DNA from: CAYRXM01 sp964449465
GTDB lineage: Bacteria > Chloroflexota > Anaerolineae > JAFGEY01
Reading direction: 5' to 3'
DNA length: 64,000 nucleotides
Assembly: GCA_964449465.1 (NCBI GenBank)
Contig: CAYVBK010000004.1
Location: 62,001-126,000, forward strand
The notes below the pieces were generated by a model. The model was given only the letters and a program-made list of their open reading frames with translations. It searched no databases and had not been told where the DNA came from. Shown one piece after another: positions 17,405 through 24,954 of this stretch; the stretch's first letter is position 1; every line of letters starts with the position of its first letter. The position numbers and the translations under genes are program-made.

Positions 17405-18795
17405 CGCGCCACCCAGTCCGGCACGCGCAGACCAATGCGATCCCAGGCTGTCCGGTCGGCCAGCACAGCCAACGGCGGGCCGTCGGTGACAAAACCGCCC
17501 TCGCTCATCAGCAGCAGCCGGTCTGCCTGCACAGCCAGCGACAGATCGTGCGTGGTCATCAACACCAGACGCCCGGTCTCGGCCAGTGAACGGGCCAGCG
17601 TGATCAGCTGCGCCTTGTGCGCCACGTCCTGTCCCAACGACGGCTCGTCGAGCAAAATGCCGTGCCGAGGCATGCGCATCAGTGCCACCGCCAGCGCCAC
17701 GCGCTTTTTTTCGCCTTCGCTGAGCAGCAGCGGCGGTGTATCCTCGTAGAGACGCAGCCCCAGCGCGTCGAGCAACCAGCGATAGCACGCATCGTCAACC
17801 TCTCCGAGTTTGTAAAGGATTTCTTCGCGCACCGTCGGATTGAACAATTGCAGGTCGGGGTTCTGGAAAACCAATGCCAGCTCGGCGCGCCCGCCCGCTA
17901 CCTCGACTGCGCCGCCGTGCTTTTGCAAGCCAACCAGCGCGCGCAGCAGTGTCGTTTTGCCCACACCGTTGCGCCCGACAATGGCGACGATTTGCCCGCC
18001 GGCGATCTCCAGGTTCAGATCGCTCAAAATCGCCCGCCCGCCCAGACGAACCCCCAGGCCGGAAACGCGCAGCGTAAAAGGAGCAGTGCCCAATCCCGGA
18101 AATGCATCCAGCGGCACGGCAGGCACGACATGGCTTTTGCTGCCCAGTTCGACGTGACGCAGCCCCACGACCGAGCAAAGCGCTTCCACGCGGTGCTCGC
18201 AGACGACAACCGCCGTGCCCCCTCGCGCCAGCGCGTCCAGGTAGGCGACCAACTGCTCCGCCGCCGTGCCGTCGAGCATCGACAGCGGCTCGTCGAGCAC
18301 CAGCACCGGCGGACGGCGGGCCATCGTCGCCGCCAGGGCCAGCTTTTGCTGCTCGCCGCCGGAGAGAGTCAATGGCGAGCGGTGGCGCAAAGAGATCAGG
18401 TCAAACTGCGCCAGCGACGCTTCCAATCGCGCGCGGATATCCGCACCCGGCAGGCCCAGGTTTTCCAGGCCGAAAACAATCTCGTTCTCAACCGTCGAGG
18501 CCAACATCTGCGCGGCCGGGTTTTGAAAGACCAGCCCGGCACGTTCGGCCAGCTGCCACAGCGGCACATCGACCGTGCGCAAGCCGTCCACGCGCACCTC
18601 GCCGCCCATCTCGCCGCGATACAGGTGCGGGATCAATCCGGTCAGGCAGCGCGCCAGCGTGCTCTTGCCACACCCCGACGGCCCGGAGACGAGCACCATC
18701 TCGCCGGGCAAGACAGACATTGAGACCGCGCCCAGGCCGCGACCGTGTTGAATATAGCGATAAGAAACATCATCTGCGTATAAAATCGAACTCAT
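17401..18795 (-). CDS. ECF transporter double ATPase (EcfA1A2 fusion)
   Basis: 464 residues holding two complete ABC ATPase domains. The first has Walker A GPSGCGKST (about residues 38-46), signature LTLSGGEQQKLALA and Walker B PVLVLDEPLS. The second has Walker A GRNGVGKTT, signature LLSEGEKKRVALA and Walker B GILLDEPSLGQD. This is the usual ECF pair fused in one chain. It opens the ECF operon; the ATG at 18795 begins the conserved SSILYADDVSYRY strand. A 9-bp-arm hairpin (18816-18841) lies between it and the TiaS-like gene upstream. Confidence 0.9.
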   Translation of the reverse strand: MSSILYADDVSYRYIQHGRGLGAVSMSVLPGEMVLVSGPSGCGKSTLARCLTGLIPHLYRGEMGGEVRVDGLRTVDVPLWQLAERAGLVFQNPAAQMLASTVENEIVFGLENLGLPGADIRARLEASLAQFDLISLRHRSPLTLSGGEQQKLALAATMARRPPVLVLDEPLSMLDGTAAEQLVAYLDALARGGTAVVVCEHRVEALCSVVGLRHVELGSKSHVVPAVPLDAFPGLGTAPFTLRVSGLGVRLGGRAILSDLNLEIAGGQIVAIVGRNGVGKTTLLRALVGLQKHGGAVEVAGGRAELALVFQNPDLQLFNPTVREEILYKLGEVDDACYRWLLDALGLRLYEDTPPLLLSEGEKKRVALAVALMRMPRHGILLDEPSLGQDVAHKAQLITLARSLAETGRLVLMTTHDLSLAVQADRLLLMSEGGFVTDGPPLAVLADRTAWDRIGLRVPDWVAR

Positions 18796-18815
18796 AGGAA
18801 AATCAATAACCGCAG

Positions 18816-18841
18816 ACCACCGACCATCGGCTGTCGGTGGT
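18816..18841. other. Inverted repeat before the ECF operon
   Basis: ACCACCGAC/GTCGGTGGT arms enclose an 8-nt loop in the 62-bp gap between the TiaS-like gene and the ECF ATPase. No T-run follows on the minus strand, so a terminator is not clear; a regulatory or repeat origin is possible. Confidence 0.5.
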
Positions 18842-18857
18842 CCGTAGTCGGCAGTCT

Positions 18858-19544
18858 TTAATCCAGCTTGAGCGGCTGCCAGTATTCGCCGACCCACTCA
18901 ACGACAGCGACCGGCCGACCACTGCGCCGCGCGGGGCGAAGCTTATCGGTCTGTACCATTCCTTCATACACCGCCTGCCCATCGATGGTTTGTACGGCGG
19001 CGATGCCCGCTGCCAACAGCGCCGCCACCGGCTGCAAGCCGCTCAACTCGCGCGAGCGCCCGACCAGCACATAGCGCCCGTCGCTGCCGCCGGCGGCCAG
19101 CCCCACTGCCGAGAGCGCGCCGATCACCCCGCCCTCGTCGCCACCCAGACCGATCAAGCGAATGCCGTGCATTTGGGCCAACGTGCGCGCCTCGGTTTGC
19201 GTCACCAGCTCACTTTGGGCGCGACGGCCAAAAGCCGTGATGGCCTCGGGCACGTCGGCGGCGACGCAGAGGCCGGGGTCGCTGCCGGGTTGAAAATCGG
19301 CCAGCATCAATGCCTTGACCCGCGCCAGCAGCGCATCCGGGTTTGGCGCGCCGCCGTCGGACAGCAAAATCGCCGAACTGCTGTTGTTCTTGGTAAAGGG
19401 AATTTGTGCGTTGTACCAGAGCTGGTGGCGGGTCACGCCGAGCAGCTCATAATCCCGGCTCAAAACGCCGGCGACCTCGCGCGCCAGGTGGCCCGTCCCG
19501 CGCGTTTCCAGGGTGTCAGTATCATCCAACCCGATCCAGATCAT
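18858..19544 (-). CDS. TiaS-like (tRNA-Ile2 agmatinylcytidine synthetase N-domain-like) protein
   Basis: 228 residues beginning MIWIGLDDTDTLETRGTGHL, which matches the DDTD start of the archaeal TiaS ATP-binding domain. A later QLWYNAQIPFTKNNSSSAIL segment fits its second conserved block. Archaeal TiaS is about 420 residues and has an OB domain and zinc ribbon; both are absent here, so tRNA modification is unlikely. Such short forms occur in bacteria with no proven role. It is divergent from the DUF134 operon across a perfect palindrome and upstream of the ECF genes, suggesting a link to Mo/W metabolism. The ATG at 19544 is preferred to 19562. Confidence 0.6.
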   Translation of the reverse strand: MIWIGLDDTDTLETRGTGHLAREVAGVLSRDYELLGVTRHQLWYNAQIPFTKNNSSSAILLSDGGAPNPDALLARVKALMLADFQPGSDPGLCVAADVPEAITAFGRRAQSELVTQTEARTLAQMHGIRLIGLGGDEGGVIGALSAVGLAAGGSDGRYVLVGRSRELSGLQPVAALLAAGIAAVQTIDGQAVYEGMVQTDKLRPARRSGRPVAVVEWVGEYWQPLKLD

Positions 19545-19576
19545 GGTTGACAAACCTTTCAAAAACTATTATATTC

Positions 19577-19598
19577 ATTTTGGGCATATGCCCAAAAT
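19577..19598. promoter_or_regulatory. Perfect 22-bp palindrome, probable operator
   Basis: Half-site ATTTTGGGCAT is followed directly by its exact reverse complement. It lies in the 84-bp gap between the divergent TiaS-like gene and the small-protein/DUF134 operon. Size and position fit a dimeric repressor site controlling both directions; the DUF134 HTH protein encoded two genes to the right is the obvious candidate. Confidence 0.65.
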
Positions 19599-19628
19599 AA
19601 TCCTTTTTTTCGTTCAAAGGAGGCCGAT

Positions 19629-19883
19629 ATGTCTAAAATCTTTGTCCGCCATCGCCGCCATGTGGGCCAGGGCGCAGGGCGGCCCCGTTTTGCCGTCGTC
19701 GCCAGCACAGGCATCGATCTCAAGGTGTACATTCCCCGCCTGCGCCGCGTCGAACTGGAAAAAATTGCCGCCGAAACCGGAGCGGAAATCGTCTACCTGC
19801 CCGCCGGGGCCGGGCACGAACACGAGCAGGGCGAAGGCGGTTCGGGCCGCCGCCGTCGCCGCCAGGTGCAGCAGGACGATTGA
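19629..19883 (+). CDS. Small conserved hypothetical protein of the Mo/W island
   Basis: 84 residues. The core RPRFAVVASTGIDLKVYIPRL followed by LEKIAAETGAEIVYLP looks like a small alpha/beta domain. The basic start (RHRRHVGQG) and a His/Glu/Gly/Arg-rich tail flank it. No known family was recognised. AAAGGAGG precedes the start. The DUF134 gene follows after 6 bp, so both are probably co-transcribed from the palindrome-bearing promoter. By analogy with NifX-like neighbours of DUF134 genes it may bind a metal cofactor, but this is a guess. Confidence 0.65.
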   Translation: MSKIFVRHRRHVGQGAGRPRFAVVASTGIDLKVYIPRLRRVELEKIAAETGAEIVYLPAGAGHEHEQGEGGSGRRRRRQVQQDD

Positions 19884-19889
19884 CGGGCA

Positions 19890-20216
19890 ATGCCTCGTCC
19901 ACGCAAGCAGCGCATCTTGACGCACACACTGCGCGAAGCGGTGTACAAACCAGCCGGCGTGCCGCTCGATTCTTTGCAGATCGTGACCCTTTGCGGCGAA
20001 CAGGTTGAAGCGCTTGGGCTGGCTGACCTGGAAGGGCGAACACAGCTTGAGGCGGCCAGCCGCATGGGGATTTCTCGTTCCACGTTTCAACGCATTGTCA
20101 CCGAGGCACGCCGGCAGGTGGCGCGGGCGCTCATCGAAGGACATGCGCTGCGCATCGAGAGCAGTTCCATCGAGGTGACGCCGCCCTCCCCGCGCGGCCC
20201 GCGCCGTCCGGCATAG
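19890..20216 (+). CDS. DUF134 helix-turn-helix protein
   Basis: 108 residues matching DUF134 closely: MPRPRKQR start, FKPAGVPL-like YKPAGVPLDSLQ, LADLEGRTQLEAASRMGISRSTFQRIVTEAR (sigma-70 region 4-like HTH, about residues 48-80) and ALIEGHALRIE. DUF134 genes commonly sit beside NifX/NifB-like Mo-Fe cofactor proteins and Mo/W genes and are presumed transcriptional regulators. It likely binds the 22-bp palindrome upstream of its own operon. It ends 18 bp from the convergent Mo-storage-like gene. Confidence 0.85.
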   Translation: MPRPRKQRILTHTLREAVYKPAGVPLDSLQIVTLCGEQVEALGLADLEGRTQLEAASRMGISRSTFQRIVTEARRQVARALIEGHALRIESSSIEVTPPSPRGPRRPA

Positions 20217-20234
20217 CGACTGCACGGTGTCTTC

Positions 20235-21062
20235 TCAGGCGCGATAGATGCGCGTGCCCGGATTTTCGCCTTCCAGCGCACGGGTCAGGCTGCCGGGCTC
20301 ACGCCCGTTGACGATCAGCACTTCGCGCATGCTGCGCGCGCGGGCCAAGGCGTGCAGCATGGCCCGCTCCACACCCAGATCGTCCAGGTCCATCTGCAAC
20401 AGGTCATTCACCTCGATCTCGGGGATGAACGCTGCTTGGGGATCTTTTTTGGGGTCGGCGGTGAACAGGCCGCGCTCATCCTTGACCAGGATGCAGCGCC
20501 GGGCGCCGAGCACTTCGGCGGTGAGAAAGGCGCCGCTATCGGTGCGGTGGGGCGGAATGCGCCCGCGTTCATCGGGTTCTTCCCAGAAACCGTAGGGCGG
20601 CATGGCGTGCATCACCGGAATCGAGCCCAGGGCCAGGTAGGCGGGCAGCTTGACCATATCGTCGTGCCCGATCTTGATTCCGCCGTGCGGAGCCAGCAGC
20701 AGCGAGATTATGAGCGCGTTCTGCTCGCTGATGCTGGCCCCCAGCTTGGCCAGCACGCCGGTGGGCATGCCCAGGTCGAGGGCAATGGCGTAAGCGTGGC
20801 GGCTGCGCGTGCCGCCGCCAGTCATGACCAGCAGGGGATACCTGACCCGTGCATTTACAATTTCCTCGATCAGTGGCCGCACGACCGGCGCGCCGCGATC
20901 GATAATGCTCTGCCCACCCAACTTGATCACGGCCAGATCGGGCAGAGTGCGAAAGGGGGTCTCTGTTTCGGTACTTTGGAGCAGCTTTTTATCCATCAAC
21001 GATTCAGCCATCAGCGCCGTGTCGATGTGCAGGCGGCCGCTCTCATCACGTTTGAGGCTCAT
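20235..21062 (-). CDS. Molybdenum storage protein-like (MosA/MosB) amino acid kinase fold protein
   Basis: 275 residues of the amino acid kinase superfamily (UMP-kinase branch). Landmarks are VIKLGGQSII (phosphate loop), LLVMTGGGTRSRHAYAIALDL, LGASISEQNA, MPPYGFWEEPDERGRIPPHRTDSG and CILVKDERGLFTADP. The spacing and the MPPY...IPPHRTD block match the MosA/MosB subunits of the Azotobacter molybdate/tungstate storage protein better than UMP kinases. It therefore probably binds ATP and stores Mo/W oxoanions as clusters. Position beside DUF134 and tungstate transport genes supports this. A 30-codon remnant of a second copy lies at 15390-15479. Confidence 0.8.
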   Translation of the reverse strand: MSLKRDESGRLHIDTALMAESLMDKKLLQSTETETPFRTLPDLAVIKLGGQSIIDRGAPVVRPLIEEIVNARVRYPLLVMTGGGTRSRHAYAIALDLGMPTGVLAKLGASISEQNALIISLLLAPHGGIKIGHDDMVKLPAYLALGSIPVMHAMPPYGFWEEPDERGRIPPHRTDSGAFLTAEVLGARRCILVKDERGLFTADPKKDPQAAFIPEIEVNDLLQMDLDDLGVERAMLHALARARSMREVLIVNGREPGSLTRALEGENPGTRIYRA

Positions 21063-21153
21063 GGGTCACTCCTGAACTGATTTGCAAAGGGTTGGCATGC
21101 ATTTTCGGCCATTCATCTGGCGGGTCTTGGGTGGCGAGAACAGGTGATAAAAT

Positions 21154-21180
21154 GCGCTGGCAATCGACGATTGCCAGCGC
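21154..21180 (-). terminator. Terminator downstream of the tungstate operon
   Basis: Perfect 13-nt arms GCGCTGGCAATCG/CGATTGCCAGCGC with one central base. On the minus strand ATTTTAT follows. It lies 36 bp past the tupA stop and before the Mo-storage-like gene start. Confidence 0.75.
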
Positions 21181-21216
21181 AAGTATACTGGGATCAAAGG
21201 ATATGGTCAAGCCAGC

Positions 21217-22497
21217 CTATTTGACCTGGATTTCGATCACACCCTTGACCTGCACGTTGCCGGGAAAGCCGGGCAAGACCGTGCTGAACCCGCCTTTTTC
21301 CCGGAAAGAGACAATGCAGTCGGCGCAGGCCAGCACATCGGCCAGCGCCACTTCACCGGTATAGCCGTCATCAGCGACAAAGACGACGGTCTGCGCGTCG
21401 GCCTTGGGTTTGGCCAGATCGAGCAGTGCCTTGATCGACACGCCGGTGTAGGTGCTCACTTCGCCGGCCTTGTTGGTCGACTGGGCTTCCATGGTCTCCA
21501 TAGCTTTGACCTCGTCTTCAGTCCAGCCCATCTCTTGCTCGACCAGCCCGGTGATCTTGAGCGCCACGTTGCCGCCGGCGGGCGGCTCGGCCACAGGGTG
21601 CGCCTCGCGCCAGGCGGGCGAGTCGGGCGTAAAGAGCGGCGCACCAAACTTGTCTACCCCAAACTGGGCGATTTTTTCCTGGGTCGGCAGCGAAATCAGC
21701 CAGTCGATGAACTGGGTGGCCAGATCGGCCTTGATATGCGCGCCCTTGTTGGGGTTGACGGCGATCACGCCGTAGGGGTTGAACAGAATTGAATCGCCCT
21801 CGACCAGGACTTTGAGCGATGTCCCTTCCAGCGTGCGCGCCAGATAGGTGGCACGGTCGCTGAGGGTATAGGCCTGCATCTCGTCGGCCATGGTCAACAC
21901 CGCGCCCATACCCTGACCGGCCGAGATGTACCAGTCGCCGGACGGCTCGATCCCGGCGGCTTTCCAGACTGCTTTTTCCTTGCTGTGCGTGCCCGATTCG
22001 TCTCCGCGCGAGACAAACGGCGACCTGGCTTCGGTCATCTTTTTGAAGGCTTGGGCAGCGGTCAGGCCTTTGATCCCCGCCGGGTCGGCCTCCGGGCCAA
22101 CGATGATGAAATCGTTGTACATCACGTCTTCTCGACGCGTGCCGTGCCCTTCGGCCATAAACTTGTCTTCGCTGGCCCGCGAGTGAACCAGCAGCACGTC
22201 GGCGTTGCCATCTTGTCCCTGGGCGATAGCCTGCCCGCTGCCCACAGCCACCACGTCCACCTCGACTTTGTACTGGGCCTCGAAATCGGGCAGCAAATAG
22301 TCGAGCAAGCCCGAGTCTTGCGTGCTGGTGGTGGTAGCCAGGATGAGGCGCTGTTCTTGGGCAGCAGGCGCCGCTGTTGCTGTCGGCGCTGCTGTTGCGG
22401 CCGGCGCCATCGTCGCTGTCGGCGCCGGCGTCGTGCATCCGGCGACGAGGCCAACCAGCATGAATACAACCATCAGTCGATAGAACCATTGTTTCAT
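21217..22497 (-). CDS. tupA: Tungstate-binding protein TupA fused to a sulfite-oxidase-like domain
   Basis: 426 residues. A lipoprotein signal ends in VAGC, then a Thr/Ala-rich linker. Residues about 50-310 form the TupA binding protein: ILATTTSTQDSGLLDYLLPDF, VDVVAVGSGQAI, DVLLVHSR and FVSRGDESGTH are canonical. The last ~110 residues are an added module with YTGVSIKALLDLAKP, DDGYTGEVALADVLACADCI and VIEIQVK, shared with the proteins at 16180-16656 and 26362-27831. Ordinary TupA ends near 280-300. The fusion suggests that a pterin-domain or redox step occurs at the outer face with tungstate capture. Start ATG 22497 follows AAAAGGAG. Confidence 0.88.
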   Translation of the reverse strand: MKQWFYRLMVVFMLVGLVAGCTTPAPTATMAPAATAAPTATAAPAAQEQRLILATTTSTQDSGLLDYLLPDFEAQYKVEVDVVAVGSGQAIAQGQDGNADVLLVHSRASEDKFMAEGHGTRREDVMYNDFIIVGPEADPAGIKGLTAAQAFKKMTEARSPFVSRGDESGTHSKEKAVWKAAGIEPSGDWYISAGQGMGAVLTMADEMQAYTLSDRATYLARTLEGTSLKVLVEGDSILFNPYGVIAVNPNKGAHIKADLATQFIDWLISLPTQEKIAQFGVDKFGAPLFTPDSPAWREAHPVAEPPAGGNVALKITGLVEQEMGWTEDEVKAMETMEAQSTNKAGEVSTYTGVSIKALLDLAKPKADAQTVVFVADDGYTGEVALADVLACADCIVSFREKGGFSTVLPGFPGNVQVKGVIEIQVK

Positions 22498-22511
22498 TTT
22501 CTTCTCCTTTT

Positions 22512-22652
22512 GTAACTGCTCAGCCTGAGCGACGAGAAACCAGGTTTTTGATATATAACGATACGCTTTGATCAAAAGCCAGATTGTCAAATGACACAAA
22601 GCTACTTAGATATCCATAAAAACCTGGTTTCTGACACCCCCTGAGCAGTTAC
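22512..22652. mobile_element. MITE with 8-bp target duplication before tupA
   Basis: A 141-bp element with perfect outer ends GTAACTGCTCAG/CTGAGCAGTTAC and inner arms GAAACCAGGTTTTT/AAAAACCTGGTTTC. It has no coding capacity. CTCCTTTT flanks it on both sides (22504-22511 and 22653-22660), an 8-bp target duplication. The GTAA ends and 8-bp duplication fit IS66-family transposases (family rule, recalled). The duplicated octamer is the complement of AAAAGGAG, the tupA ribosome-binding site. Confidence 0.85.
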
Positions 22653-22697
22653 CTCCTTTTTATGAAAAAATCGGTTTGCCGCACCGGGCGGCTACCG

Positions 22698-23435
22698 TCA
22701 ATACACCATGTCGCCGTGTACAAAGGCAGTTGTGCGCGCATCCTGCGGCTGATCGAAAAAGCGATCCCGTTCATCCACCTCGATCAGTTGCCCGTCGAGG
22801 AGCAGCCCCACGCGGTGCGCCAGCCGCCGTGCTTGAAAGACATTGTGCGTCACCAGCACCAGGGTTATCCCGTGGTTGTGATTGAGCGTGCGCATGATCT
22901 CTTCGATCAGCCCCACGTTATACGGGTCGAGGTTGGCTGTCGGCTCGTCGAGCAGCAGCACATCGGGGCGCAGCACCATGGCTCGCGCCAGCGACACGCG
23001 CTGCATCTCGCCGCCAGAAAGGGTGCGCGCCTTTTGGCGAGACAGATGGGCCATGCCCACCTGTTCCAGTGCTTCGTCCACCAGTGTTTTGCCATCGACT
23101 CGCCCGCGCAGCGACAGCCCATAGCGCACATTGGCCTCGACGCTGCGGTTGAGCAAAATGGGGCGCTGGAACACGGTGGTCACCCGGCGGCGCAGCGCCA
23201 GCGGCACCGCGCGGCCGGCGTCCAGATTGACGCCCAGGAAACAGATGCGCCCCGTTGTTGGCGCTTCGACAAAGTTGAGCAGGCGCAGCAGTGTGCTTTT
23301 GCCCGCGCCGCTTGGCCCAACCAGGGCCAGCACTTCGCCGCGATAAATGTCGAGGTGGGTCACGTCGAGAATGCGCCGGGTCTGGTAGGTCTTGGAGAGA
23401 TTTTCTATTGAATATATCTTGTCGTCATTCATCAA
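22698..23435 (-). CDS. tupC: Tungstate ABC transporter ATP-binding protein TupC
   Basis: 245 residues, a single ABC ATPase. Walker A GPSGAGKST lies near residues 40-48, signature TLSGGEMQRVSLARAM, Walker B VLLLDEPTANLD and the switch histidine in LVLVTHN. It energises the TupB permease, whose stop codon it overlaps by about 11 bp. It is the only ATPase gene in this operon, so it may also serve the WtpB permease. Either of the two adjacent ATGs at 23435/23432 may start it. The MITE separates it from tupA. Confidence 0.88.
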   Translation of the reverse strand: MMNDDKIYSIENLSKTYQTRRILDVTHLDIYRGEVLALVGPSGAGKSTLLRLLNFVEAPTTGRICFLGVNLDAGRAVPLALRRRVTTVFQRPILLNRSVEANVRYGLSLRGRVDGKTLVDEALEQVGMAHLSRQKARTLSGGEMQRVSLARAMVLRPDVLLLDEPTANLDPYNVGLIEEIMRTLNHNHGITLVLVTHNVFQARRLAHRVGLLLDGQLIEVDERDRFFDQPQDARTTAFVHGDMVY

Positions 23436-24129
23436 AGGTTTTACCCTGCAAGTAGAGCATGGCCAGATTGGTCAGAAACGAGAGAGCCAGCAAGATGAGG
23501 CCGATGGCCATCGCCATATCAAAGGCGCCCTTGCGCGTTTCCAGCACGATGGCCGTGGTCAGCATGCGTGTGCGCCCCTCGATGTTGCCGCCTACCAGCA
23601 TCACCGCGCCCACTTCGGAAATGATGCTGCCAAAGCCGGCAATGATCGAGACGATCACCCCCACTCGCGCCTCGATCAGCACCGTCCACGCCGCCTGCCA
23701 TGGTGTGGCGCCCAGGGCGATCACCTGCTGGCGCAGTTGCGGGTCGACACCCATCACCGCGGCCATGGTAAACCCGGCCACCAGTGGAAACGAGATGACG
23801 GTTTGGGCAATGATCATGGCTCCTGGCGTGAACAGCGGCGGGATCAGCGGCGAGTTGAGCTGTCCCAGCGGGCCGCTGCGCGACAGCAACAGATAGACAA
23901 ACAGCCCCACCACCACTGGCGGAAAGCCCATGCCGGTGTACAAAAAAGCCACCACCAGCTTGCGTCCCATAAAGCGGGTCAGCCCCAGCAGCGCGCCCAG
24001 CGGGATGCCGATGGCGGTGCTGAACAGCAGGGCCACGCCCGATACATAGAGTGACAGATGGACAATCTCGAACAATATCGGGTCGCGCTGGATAATCAGT
24101 TCGATGGCCTTGATCAGGCCGCGCAGCAT
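23425..24129 (-). CDS. tupB: Tungstate ABC transporter permease TupB
   Basis: 234 residues with five to six transmembrane segments and the BPD permease coupling loop EARVGVIVSIIAGFGSIISEVGAVMLVGGNIEG. The N-terminal IHLSLYVSGVALLFSTAIGIPLGALLGL and GRKLVVAFLYTGMGFPPVVVGL segments match TupB. It should form the membrane channel for tungstate delivered by TupA. It follows wtpB after 21 bp and overlaps tupC. Confidence 0.88.
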   Translation of the reverse strand: MLRGLIKAIELIIQRDPILFEIVHLSLYVSGVALLFSTAIGIPLGALLGLTRFMGRKLVVAFLYTGMGFPPVVVGLFVYLLLSRSGPLGQLNSPLIPPLFTPGAMIIAQTVISFPLVAGFTMAAVMGVDPQLRQQVIALGATPWQAAWTVLIEARVGVIVSIIAGFGSIISEVGAVMLVGGNIEGRTRMLTTAIVLETRKGAFDMAMAIGLILLALSFLTNLAMLYLQGKTFDE

Positions 24130-24150
24130 CTCGTCGATGATACCCCTCCC

Positions 24151-24954
24151 TCAATCTGCCTCTGCCGGCCCACGCAGCGCCAGCCGCAGCAGACCAAAGA
24201 CAATCAGCGCAGCCAGGATGATCAACACGGCCACCGGCTGCGCCGCATTCAGACCAAAACCCTGAAAACGCTCCCAGACCAGCACCGGCGCGATCTTGGG
24301 GTGATAGGCCAGAATCACCACCGCGCCGAACTCACTCATCCCGCGCGCCCACATGCTCAACGCACCGGCCAGGATGCCGCGTCCGGCCAGCGGCAGCGAC
24401 ACCAGCCAGAACGCCTGCCAGGGCGTCGCCCCATCGATCAAGGCCACCCGCTCCAATTCGGGGTCGATCAGCACAAATGCCGCGCGGCTCATCTGTACCA
24501 GAAAGGGCAGGCTGACGAACAGCATGCCCACCACAATCCCGCCCAGATTGTCGGTAAACAAGACGCCCAGCGGGGACAGCCAGCGTCCTACCAGGCCGCG
24601 CCGTCCCCACACCAGCAGCAGGGCGATCCCGGCCGCAGTATGCGGCAGCACCACCGGCAGGTCGATCAAGGCCTCGATCAGCCTTTTGCCCACGAAACGC
24701 CGCCGCGCCAGCAGGTAGGCCAGCGGCACGCCGGTGAGCAGCGCCAGCAGCGTGGCGACCGCCGCCGCCAGCACGGTTCGCCCGACCGAGCGCAGCACCT
24801 CGGCGTCGACCAGGGCCAGCCAAAACTGGCGTGGGCTGAGCGTGATCAAGATGCCAACCAGCGGCACGAGCACAAACAGCACCAACAGCCCACCGAGGGC
24901 GCTCAGAACCAGGTCGAACGCGCGACGGCTCACGGCCTCGCCCTGGACACGCAA
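24151..24954 (-). CDS. wtpB: Molybdate/tungstate ABC transporter permease (WtpB/ModB-like)
   Basis: 267 residues with six predicted membrane helices and the coupling loop LIDGATPWQAFWLVSLPLAGRGILAGALSMWARGMSEFGAVVILAYHPK, here only partly quoted by its key residues (EFGAV...YHPK), typical of ModB/WtpB. It overlaps the wtpA stop region by 25 bp. No cognate WtpC ATPase gene is nearby, so it probably shares TupC. It is the second permease of the same operon, giving the cell two oxoanion importers from one transcript. Confidence 0.85.
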   Translation of the reverse strand: MRVQGEAVSRRAFDLVLSALGGLLVLFVLVPLVGILITLSPRQFWLALVDAEVLRSVGRTVLAAAVATLLALLTGVPLAYLLARRRFVGKRLIEALIDLPVVLPHTAAGIALLLVWGRRGLVGRWLSPLGVLFTDNLGGIVVGMLFVSLPFLVQMSRAAFVLIDPELERVALIDGATPWQAFWLVSLPLAGRGILAGALSMWARGMSEFGAVVILAYHPKIAPVLVWERFQGFGLNAAQPVAVLIILAALIVFGLLRLALRGPAEAD

